The notes beneath the pieces were generated by a model that ran no database searches, had not been told where the DNA came from, and saw nothing but the letters and a program-made list of their open reading frames with translations. A program made the position numbers and the translations under genes. From Christensenella sp964438705 (GTDB lineage Bacteria > Bacillota > Clostridia > Christensenellales > Christensenellaceae): a stretch of DNA of 64,000 nucleotides. The stretch covers positions 5,086 through 69,085 of the forward strand of contig CAYTKQ010000015.1 of assembly GCA_964438705.1 (NCBI GenBank). Direction: 5' to 3'. Positions 58,474-64,000 of this stretch are shown piece by piece. The first letter of the stretch is position 1. Each line of letters begins with the position of its first letter.

Positions 58474-59730
58474 ATGGAGAAAAAACCGTTTGTCACAAAA
58501 GAACAGCTTGAACGCATTGCGGAGCAATACCCAACCCCCTTTCATCTTTATGACGAAAAAGGGATACGGGAAAACGCGCGCCGCATGAACCAGGCGTTTT
58601 CATGGAACAAGGGCTTTCGCGAATATTTTGCGGTCAAGGCCACGCCCAACCCCGTCATCATGGAAATTTTACGCGAAGAAGGCTGCGGGGTGGATTGTTC
58701 GTCCTACACGGAGCTGTTGCTTTCCAAGGCGAGCGGGTTTTGGGGAGACGACATCATGTTTTCCTCCAACGAAACGCCCGCAGAGGATTTTCGCCTCGCG
58801 CGTGAAATGGGTGCAATCATCAACCTGGACGACCTCACGCACGTGGAATTTCTAAAAGAGGTGGCGGGCATCCCGGAAACCATCTGCTGCCGCTACAACC
58901 CGGGCGGAACCTTTAAGACCGCGAACGGCATCATGGACAGCCCCGGTGAAGCGAAATACGGCATGACCTACGAGCAAATGGTCACGGCCTACAAAGAGCT
59001 TAAAAAGCTTGGCGCAAAGCGCTTCGGCATTCATTCGTTCCTTGCGAGCAACACGCAGACGGAGGACTATTATCCGAAACTTGCGCGCATTTTGTTCGAG
59101 CTGGCCATTCGCCTGCGGAACGATACGGGCGCAGACATCCGCTTCATCAACCTTTCGGGCGGGGTGGGCATCCCCTACACGCCGGACGGAACGCCGGTGG
59201 ATATTTTAAAGGTCGGCGCGGGGGTCAAACAGGCGTTCGACGAGGTACTTGTGCCTGCGGGCATGGGCGATGTGGCGATCTTCACGGAGCTTGGGCGGTT
59301 CATGCTCGGGCCGTATGGCTGCCTCGTTACGCGGGCCATCCACGAAAAGCATACCTATAAGGAATATATCGGCGTGGATGCGTGCGCGGCGAACCTCATG
59401 CGCCCTGCGATGTATGGTTCCTACCATCACGTTACGGTGATGGGCAAGGAAAACGAACCGAACGATCACAAATACGATGTGGTGGGCGGCCTGTGTGAAA
59501 ACAACGACAAGTTTGCAATCGACCGCATGCTGCCCAAAATCGACAAGGGGGACCTGCTGGTGATCCATGATACGGGTGCGCACGGGTTTGCGATGGGCTA
59601 TAACTACAACGGCAAACTGCGCAGTGCGGAGGTGCTGTTAAAAGAGGACGGGACGACGCAGCTCATCCGCCGCGCGGAAAGACCGGACGATTACTTTGCG
59701 ACGTTTGATTTTCTGCACCTATTCGACTGA
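58474..59730 (+). CDS. lysA: Diaminopimelate decarboxylase-like PLP enzyme
   Basis: Expected to decarboxylate meso-diaminopimelate to lysine, the last step of lysine synthesis. A 418-residue fold-type III enzyme. The PLP Lys is K55 in YFAVKATPNP; CGVDCSSYTELLL, FGIHSFLASNTQ, FINLSGGVGIPYTPDG and the Cys-containing VGGLCENNDKF are conserved positions of the family. It differs from the standard LysA in the region YIGVDACAANLMRPAMYGSY, the common clostridial variant, so a related amino-acid decarboxylase cannot be excluded. The ATG follows AGGAG by 9 bases. Confidence 0.85.
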   Translation: MEKKPFVTKEQLERIAEQYPTPFHLYDEKGIRENARRMNQAFSWNKGFREYFAVKATPNPVIMEILREEGCGVDCSSYTELLLSKASGFWGDDIMFSSNETPAEDFRLAREMGAIINLDDLTHVEFLKEVAGIPETICCRYNPGGTFKTANGIMDSPGEAKYGMTYEQMVTAYKELKKLGAKRFGIHSFLASNTQTEDYYPKLARILFELAIRLRNDTGADIRFINLSGGVGIPYTPDGTPVDILKVGAGVKQAFDEVLVPAGMGDVAIFTELGRFMLGPYGCLVTRAIHEKHTYKEYIGVDACAANLMRPAMYGSYHHVTVMGKENEPNDHKYDVVGGLCENNDKFAIDRMLPKIDKGDLLVIHDTGAHGFAMGYNYNGKLRSAEVLLKEDGTTQLIRRAERPDDYFATFDFLHLFD

Positions 59731-59828
59731 TCGCAATGCAGGGCATGTAAAGAAGTGAGCACAAAAGCTTTTCATTAGAAATATGTAGGCGGGAAAAGAG
59801 CTTTAAACCGCCGGGGGGGATTGTCAAA

Positions 59829-60689
59829 ATGGAACAGAATCGCGGAAGAAAAATTGGAGAGGAGCCCTCTCCTCAGGAAACGCCGGAGGAAGTAAACGGC
59901 CCAAGGCGCGTGGGCGCGGACGAAGAAGCGCAAAAGCCGGCAAACGGCGATAAGCGCAGGAAGATCATTTCATGGATCGTGATCGCTGCAGCGGCGGTGG
60001 TGCTCGTGTTTGCCCTCGTTAACATTTTTGATATCAAGGGCGAGGATTTTGCAAGCACCAATATCTACAGCAGCTTTAAGCAGGCTGCCGCAGGAAAGGA
60101 TGCGTCGGCGACGCCGCCGGCAGACCCGCGCGACAGGAAAGTTGATTTCGACGCGCTGCGCGCGCTGAACGACGAGGTGTGCGCGTGGATCTATGTGCCG
60201 AACACAAATATCGACTATCCCGTGGTTGCGGGAGAGGACAACGACTATTATATTTCGCACAGCGCGAACAGGGAAAAGAACCGCGCCGGAGCGATCTTTC
60301 TCGATTACGAGGGCGATCCGTCCTTTGCGGACAGCCACACGTTGATCTACGGACACCGCATGAACGATGGTTCCATGTTTGCGGATCTGCACAAGTTTGA
60401 GGATCAGGCGTTTCTCGGCCAAAACCCGGAGGTATTCATCTATCTGCCGGACGGCACGGTGAATGTGTATCGCATTTTCCGCGCAGGTGTTGTGGACGAA
60501 TACGACACGGCCTACACCATAGCGTTTCAGGACGATCAGGCGTATGAAGCCTATCTCGATCAGATGTTAAAGGGCGACGGTGTCGTTGCAGGGACGGCGC
60601 TCAACGCGCAGGACAGGATCATCACCCTTTCCACCTGCGTCAGGGGACAGGAGACCGACCGCTATATCGTGCAGGCGGCGTTGGAATAG
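59829..60689 (+). CDS. srtB: Class B sortase
   Basis: Membrane-anchored transpeptidase that joins surface proteins to peptidoglycan. A polar N-terminus (residues 1-42), one membrane helix (IISWIVIAAAAVVLVFALVN, about 45-64) and the sortase fold in residues 90-286. The catalytic His is H176 in IYGHRMNDGSMF, the Cys C270 in LSTCVRGQ, and the Arg near residue 278 in ETDRYIVQA. VPNTNIDYPVVAGEDNDYYI marks class B. No protein with an NPQTN/SPKTG-type signal is encoded here, so its substrates are elsewhere. The ATG follows a G-rich site. It is followed by a terminator. Confidence 0.93.
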   Translation: MEQNRGRKIGEEPSPQETPEEVNGPRRVGADEEAQKPANGDKRRKIISWIVIAAAAVVLVFALVNIFDIKGEDFASTNIYSSFKQAAAGKDASATPPADPRDRKVDFDALRALNDEVCAWIYVPNTNIDYPVVAGEDNDYYISHSANREKNRAGAIFLDYEGDPSFADSHTLIYGHRMNDGSMFADLHKFEDQAFLGQNPEVFIYLPDGTVNVYRIFRAGVVDEYDTAYTIAFQDDQAYEAYLDQMLKGDGVVAGTALNAQDRIITLSTCVRGQETDRYIVQAALE

Positions 60690-60696
60690 AAAAGGA

Positions 60697-60724
60697 AAGA
60701 GCAGTGACGACACTGCTCTTTTTT
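60697..60724 (+). terminator. Terminator of the sortase gene
   Basis: AAGAGCAGTG (60697-60706) pairs with CACTGCTCTT (60711-60720), ACGA loop, T run. Confidence 0.8.
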
Positions 60725-60739
60725 GAAGGGAGAATCGCC

Positions 60740-61753
60740 ATGATCTATACGGTGACGTTCAATCCGGCGCTTGATTACATTCTGCGCGCCGATGCGTTCT
60801 GCACAGGTGCGGTGAACCGCGCCTCCGCGGCAAAAGTGCTGTGCGGCGGCAAGGGGATCAATGTTTCGTGGGTGCTTAGGAATCTTGGCGTGGAAAGCGT
60901 GGCGCTTGGTTTTCTCGCGGGGTTTACGGGCATGGAGATCGAGCGCTTGCTTTGGGAGCACGGCTGTCATACGGATTTCATATGGCTCGAGCACGGGATG
61001 TCCCGCATCAATGTCAAGCTGATCGCGGACGAGGAAAGCGAGATCAACGCGCCCGGGCCAAGGATCGAACGGCTGGAGCCGCTCTATGATATGCTTGGCG
61101 CGCTTGGGGGTGAAGATACGCTTGTGCTGGCGGGCAGCCTGCCCGCGGGCGTTGCGCAGGACGCGTACGAAACGATTCTTGCGCGTACGGGTGCGGGCAG
61201 ATGTGTGGTCGATACCACGGGCGAAGCGCTTCGGCGTACGCTGCGCTATCGGCCGTTTCTCATCAAGCCGAATCATCACGAGCTCGGCGAGCTGTTTGGA
61301 AAGAAGCTTTCGGGACGGGAGGAAATTGCGGAGCATGCCATGGCGCTTCGGCGGGAGGGCGCGCAAAACGTGCTTGTTTCCATGGGTGCAGACGGCGCGC
61401 TTCTTGCCGCGAGCGACAATCAAATATATGAATGCGCCGCGCCCAAGGGCAGCGTCAAGGGAACGACCGGCGCGGGAGATTCCATGGTGGCGGGCTTCCT
61501 CGCCGGATACGCGGACGGCGGACCAAAGCTTGGTTTGCGTCTGGGCGTCGCGGCGGGCAGCGCAAGCGCCTTTTCAGAGAATCTTGCGCAAAAAGAGGAA
61601 ATATACAGGCTGCTTGAAATGGTATGTGATTGTATCCAGCGAGAGCCTAGTTGCAAGCGCCGACCTCCCGAGGACGCGGCGTGGGTTTCGCAAAAGCAAG
61701 GCCAAAGCATCAGAGCCGCCGCTCCGTGTTCCGGGCGCGTCAGTGAGAAATAA
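60740..61753 (+). CDS. PfkB-family hexose kinase (1-phosphofructokinase type), 3' end replaced by repeat element
   Basis: A sugar kinase of the ribokinase fold, 337 residues as read. MIYTVTFNPALDYILRADAF and LCGGKGINVSWVLRNLGVES are the 1-phosphofructokinase/tagatose-6-phosphate kinase opening; GSLPAG and the C-terminal catalytic GTTGAGDSMVAGFLAGYA are present. Only about 294 residues are native: from 61623 on the frame runs into repeat element copy 2, which adds about 43 residues unlike any kinase (CDCIQREPSCKRRPPED and on). The native stop is gone, but the active site is complete, so the enzyme may still work. The ATG follows GAAGGGAG. Confidence 0.88.
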   Translation: MIYTVTFNPALDYILRADAFCTGAVNRASAAKVLCGGKGINVSWVLRNLGVESVALGFLAGFTGMEIERLLWEHGCHTDFIWLEHGMSRINVKLIADEESEINAPGPRIERLEPLYDMLGALGGEDTLVLAGSLPAGVAQDAYETILARTGAGRCVVDTTGEALRRTLRYRPFLIKPNHHELGELFGKKLSGREEIAEHAMALRREGAQNVLVSMGADGALLAASDNQIYECAAPKGSVKGTTGAGDSMVAGFLAGYADGGPKLGLRLGVAAGSASAFSENLAQKEEIYRLLEMVCDCIQREPSCKRRPPEDAAWVSQKQGQSIRAAAPCSGRVSEK

Positions 61754-62003
61754 ATCTCTAAGCGCCCTGCACAAGGCCCCGTCCGTCGGCATCTTGCAAC
61801 AGGCTACGCACCCCGGTATATTAGGGTCGGCAGTGTGTCGTTTGTCCCACGCGCAGTTTAATTGCGAAGCAATTACCTGTTTGAGCATGGGATAAATGAC
61901 CGCTGGCGGCCCCGCCGCGCGTTGGTTGGGTTAGCGGGATGCAAATTCCCGACTGGCGTGCTGATGCATAGCACCCCGCTGATCCGCCCGTTCAAAATTA
62001 CAT
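61623..62003 (+). repeat. Structured non-coding element, copy 2
   Basis: 381 bases matching 33035-33458. Terminal helix: ATGTGATTGT (61624-61633) with AAAATTACAT (61994-62003), where a C to T change is met by a G-T pair. ATCCA (61634-61638) pairs with TGGGT downstream, again wobble-compensated. GGGCGC/GCGCCC (61733-61738, 61762-61767) and the TAATTGC-GAA-GCAATTA hairpin are kept. The last hairpin pairs TGCT with AGCA, a different sequence with the same shape as copy 1. About 45 bases present in copy 1 are missing. It lies across the end of a PfkB gene and 48 bases before a YbjQ-family gene. Confidence 0.75.
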
Positions 62004-62051
62004 AAAAATCGGGCATTATGCTCGGATTAAAATAAGAAAAGAGGTATGGTT

Positions 62052-62363
62052 ATGATATTGGTCAACACCAGCTTTATCACAGGAAGAGATTTGGAAGTGA
62101 TCACTCTGGTACGCGGCGCGGTCGTACAGGCAAAGAACATTGGCAAGGACATCCTTGCGGGGTTCCGTAATATTGCGGGCGGTGAAATCATCGAATACAC
62201 GGAAATGATGAATGAATCGCGCGAAATAGCCACTGCAAGAATGATCGAGGACGCGCAAAGGTATGAGGCGGATGCCATCATCAACGTAAAGTATACGACT
62301 TCGGAAATATCCCAAGGAACGGCGGAAGTGCTGGCATATGGCACTGCGGTGAAATTCAGATAA
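62052..62363 (+). CDS. YbjQ/UPF0145 family protein
   Basis: A 103-residue cytoplasmic protein of the YbjQ family, which forms pentamers and may bind heavy metals. ILVNTSFITGRDLEVITLVR opens it, GKDILAGFRNIAGGEIIEYT and ARMIEDAQRYEADAIINVKY are the conserved segments, ending in VLAYGTAVKF. The length and the absence of a signal peptide are as expected. The ATG at 62052 is 7 bases after GAGG; the ATG at 62046 is too close. It lies beside a Fur-family gene and a metal-chaperone gene, which agrees with but does not prove a metal role. Confidence 0.88.
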   Translation: MILVNTSFITGRDLEVITLVRGAVVQAKNIGKDILAGFRNIAGGEIIEYTEMMNESREIATARMIEDAQRYEADAIINVKYTTSEISQGTAEVLAYGTAVKFR

Positions 62364-62404
62364 GCGAAGAAACCCTTTCGTTTGCACTGATCGGAATATA
62401 AAAA

Positions 62405-62450
62405 CGGGCGTTTCCAACCCCCAATCATTTGTGGAAACGCCCGCTTTTTT
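62405..62450. terminator. Bidirectional terminator between YbjQ and Fur-family genes
   Basis: Twelve-base perfect stem CGGGCGTTTCCA (62405-62416) with TGGAAACGCCCG (62432-62443), T run at 62445-62450; A-rich before the stem on the plus strand. Confidence 0.85.
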
Positions 62451-62476
62451 AGGTATATTTCATTCCGCTATAGACA

Positions 62477-62869
62477 CTAGGAGGATGTCTTTGCAGATGA
62501 AGCGCATTGTTTACAGATCCCGTAAAACAGGATCGAATGGCTGTTGATCTCACAGCCCGTTCGTTCGCCGACAGCTGCGTCAAACTTGGGCACATATTCG
62601 GCGGGAATATCCACCATCGTGCCGCAACGCTCACACAGCATATGATAATGCCGTTCCAGCGTACCGTCGAAATGATCCGCGCCGTTGGGCACAACCACCT
62701 TTTGCAGCGATCCGTTGTTCGCAAGCTGATTCAGGTTGCGATAGACGGTTGCAAGGCTCAATTCGGGGTACTCCGGCTTTAAAAGCGCAAACACCGCGTC
62801 CGCCGTCGGATGAATCCGATTTTCAAGCACTGTTTTTAAGATCAATTCCCGTTGCTTCGAGTAAGCCAT
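62477..62869 (-). CDS. Fur-family metalloregulator (PerR/Fur/Zur type)
   Basis: A 130-residue iron-, zinc- or peroxide-responsive repressor. The N-terminal winged helix (residues 1-75) includes ADAVFALLKPEYPELSLATV with the recognition helix and YRNLNQLANNG. The metal-binding DHFDGTLERHYHMLCERCG segment has His residues and the first CxxC, and the second CxxC is in GICKQCASS. PerR and Fur cannot be separated safely. A 7-1-7 palindrome TGATAACTGTTATCA (62889-62903) lies 19 bases upstream of its start, so it is probably autoregulated. It is divergent from the HMA chaperone gene. Confidence 0.9.
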   Translation of the reverse strand: MAYSKQRELILKTVLENRIHPTADAVFALLKPEYPELSLATVYRNLNQLANNGSLQKVVVPNGADHFDGTLERHYHMLCERCGTMVDIPAEYVPKFDAAVGERTGCEINSHSILFYGICKQCASSAKTSS

Positions 62870-62888
62870 GTTTTCTCCAAATCAATAA

Positions 62889-62903
62889 TGATAACTGTTA
62901 TCA
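62889..62903. promoter_or_regulatory. Fur/Per-type 7-1-7 operator
   Basis: TGATAAC-T-GTTATCA, a perfect 7-1-7 palindrome close to the Bacillota Fur/Per consensus TGATAATNATTATCA. It sits between the regulator gene and the HMA chaperone gene. Confidence 0.75.
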
Positions 62904-63022
62904 ATTACTATTATAAACGCCTTTGCAAAAATGTCAATACTATTTTACAAATTTGTGAATAAATTTTTTAGAACCTGTTATAATCATACTATAAGAACTG
63001 TAAAAGAACGGGAGGAATAAGA

Positions 63023-63229
63023 ATGCATAAGATCATCAAAATTGAGGGGATGTCATGCGGGCACTGCGCGGAGCGGATTCAAAAGCTGCTAAACGCGATG
63101 GACGGCGTGTCTGCAAAGGTGTATTTGGAGGAAGCAGCGGCGGACGTGGAGATCGCTGGGGATGTAAGCGACAACGCGCTCAAAGACGTGGTGGAAAATG
63201 CCGGATTTCAGGTGGTCTCTATCTCATAA
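63023..63229 (+). CDS. Heavy-metal-associated (HMA) domain protein, CopZ-like
   Basis: A 68-residue ferredoxin-fold protein that binds a soft metal ion, usually Cu(I), through the GMSCGHC motif (Cys 12 and Cys 15). The rest (IKIEGMSCGHCAERIQKLL, VYLEEAAADVEIAGDVSDNA, LKDVVENAGFQVVSI) is a standard single HMA domain. No copper ATPase gene is in the window, so it may serve a transporter elsewhere. The ATG follows GGGAGGAA. It is divergent from the Fur-family gene, whose operator may also control it. Its stop overlaps the end of the PAP2 gene by 6 bases. Confidence 0.92.
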   Translation: MHKIIKIEGMSCGHCAERIQKLLNAMDGVSAKVYLEEAAADVEIAGDVSDNALKDVVENAGFQVVSIS

Positions 63230-63760
63230 AGCGCGCGGCAAAGAAAATCGGCGCATAAGCGCCATCACAACGTAGGCGCAGCCAATGCCCAGAAGCGCGC
63301 CTGCCAGTACGTCTGACGGAAAGTGCACAAAAAGATAGACGCGGGAAAACGCAATCAAAAGTGCGTATATTGAGGCCGGTATGCGCATTTTTCTATTCAT
63401 GGAAAAAATGACAGTCAGCGCGGCAAACGAAGCGCCCGCATGCCCGGATGGAAAGGAGTAGCTGTGCGGTGCGGCAATCAGAAGGTCTGAAACACCATAG
63501 AACACAAACGGGCGCTCGCGCATCACAAGGTCCTTCAGAATCACATCCCCCGCGACATAGGTAAGCGCCAGCGCCAGAAGCAGGGCAAGAGCGCACTGCC
63601 GCGTTCTCTTGTCAAGCAAAAACGCGCCCGCCGCGCATAGCCACAGTGCGGCGGCCATGGCCGTTGAAGAAAAAAAGGCGGGCATCAGCACGTTTAAAAA
63701 GCCGCAGGAAAAAAAGGCGGCTGTCGAAAACAGCATAATTTGGTCGAGCGTGAATAGCAT
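63224..63760 (-). CDS. PAP2-family membrane phosphatase
   Basis: A 178-residue integral membrane lipid phosphatase with about five helices. The three family motifs are KDLVMRERPF, PSGHAGASF with the catalytic His, and SRVYLFVHFPSDVLAGALLG. Relatives dephosphorylate phosphatidylglycerophosphate, diacylglycerol pyrophosphate or undecaprenyl pyrophosphate (BcrC type); the last is common in Bacillota, and could be the role here. Minus strand, convergent with the HMA gene, overlapping it by 6 bases. The ATG at 63760 follows GGAGG. Confidence 0.92.
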   Translation of the reverse strand: MLFTLDQIMLFSTAAFFSCGFLNVLMPAFFSSTAMAAALWLCAAGAFLLDKRTRQCALALLLALALTYVAGDVILKDLVMRERPFVFYGVSDLLIAAPHSYSFPSGHAGASFAALTVIFSMNRKMRIPASIYALLIAFSRVYLFVHFPSDVLAGALLGIGCAYVVMALMRRFSLPRAL

Positions 63761-63867
63761 GGCTCCTCCGTGCGCGTCAATATTTTGTCATTATAGCGCA
63801 AACCGGCCCGTAAAGCGATAAACTATTTATAAAATTGAAGAATCTGCAAGATTTTTAAATTCAAAAG

Positions 63868-63896
63868 TTGACTTTTAATTCCGTCTATTATACAAT
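63868..63896 (+). promoter_or_regulatory. Predicted promoter of the tRNA-Arg gene
   Basis: TTGACT (63868-63873), 17-base spacer, TACAAT (63891-63896), 25 bases before the tRNA. Confidence 0.65.
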
Positions 63897-63921
63897 AATA
63901 TAGCTTGAAAATTTAAGACCT

Positions 63922-63998
63922 GTGCCAGTAGCTCAGCTGGATAGAGTGTTTGACTACGAATCAAAAGGTCGGGGGTTCGAATCCCTTCTGGCACACCA
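63922..63998 (+). tRNA. tRNA-Arg (anticodon ACG)
   Basis: Seven-base acceptor stem GTGCCAG/CTGGCAC, D arm with AGCTCAGCTGG, anticodon arm TTTGA-CTACGAA-TCAAA with anticodon ACG, T arm GGGGGTTCGAATCCC and encoded CCA at 63996-63998. A34 is expected to be read as inosine, so it would decode CGU, CGC and CGA. Variable loop is short. Confidence 0.97.
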
Positions 63999-64000
63999 AA

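Noticed and set aside
63224..63229. Frameshift or fusion between the HMA and PAP2 genes
   Set aside because: They are on opposite strands and simply converge with a 6-base overlap of their ends.

Overview
The window is high-GC bacterial chromosome (one AT-rich island excepted) with features typical of an anaerobic Bacillota of class Clostridia, probably gut-associated: a T-box leader on ileS, a class B sortase, an ATP-type PEP carboxykinase, a glycyl-radical enzyme with its activase, a YabE-like G5/3D-domain wall protein beside rsmA, PadR/HAAS and DeoR regulators, and AGGAGG-type ribosome binding sites. The species cannot be named from the sequence.

Layout. 1-7.3 kb: truncated amino-acid permease, glyoxalase-fold protein, a minus-strand membrane operon (27-residue peptide, ApbE flavin transferase, NusG-II protein, Gx-type membrane protein) resembling part of a flavin-based extracellular electron-transfer locus, argS, a HAD phosphatase, a lipoprotein. 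7.3-13.5 kb: a divergent XRE/unknown pair, a radical-SAM plus partner DNA-repair-type pair, and a glycyl-radical dehydratase/lyase with activase. 13.8-16.6 kb: two zinc-ribbon/QPY-repeat/DUF4190-type membrane proteins, then PadR plus a HAAS membrane protein behind two operators. 16.7-20 kb: adenine deaminase, hexulose-phosphate synthase with divergent DeoR regulator. 20.1-23.8 kb: an orphan cobalamin riboswitch, an ABC exporter, a HAD protein. 23.8-34.8 kb: pckA, rsmA, YabE-like protein, a class B PBP, serC-serA, rarA. 34.9-38.8 kb: a 1160-residue surface protein and a small secreted peptide, apparently frameshifted. 38.9-42.3 kb: AT-rich restriction-modification island (two C5 methyltransferases plus a DUF3883-type nuclease). 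42.4-46.7 kb: T-box, ileS, and a SLOG/XRE divergent pair sharing three palindromic operators. 46.8-48.9 kb: tandem duplicated phage tail-collar genes. 48.9-52.6 kb: three-subunit molybdenum hydroxylase. 52.7-56.3 kb: an envelope operon of unknown function. 56.6-64 kb: acyltransferase-like protein, phosphoesterase, lysA-like, srtB, PfkB kinase, YbjQ, Fur-family regulator, HMA metal chaperone, PAP2 phosphatase, tRNA-Arg.

The most unusual signal is a 381-424 bp element present twice (33035-33458 and 61623-62003) with no plausible ORF. Both copies can close on themselves through a terminal helix, share several internal hairpins, and pairing is kept where the sequences differ. Copy 1 has a TATAAT box placed so that transcription would start at the terminal helix. 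Copy 2 has replaced the 3' end of a PfkB-family kinase gene. It is best read as a mobile or dispersed structured RNA, possibly an orphan HEARO/omega-RNA-like element, but its family identity cannot be settled by reading alone.

Functional links: adenine deaminase and the molybdenum hydroxylase point to purine catabolism; serC/serA, lysA and ileS are amino-acid and translation housekeeping; many short palindromes sit in divergent promoters and suggest local autoregulatory switches.
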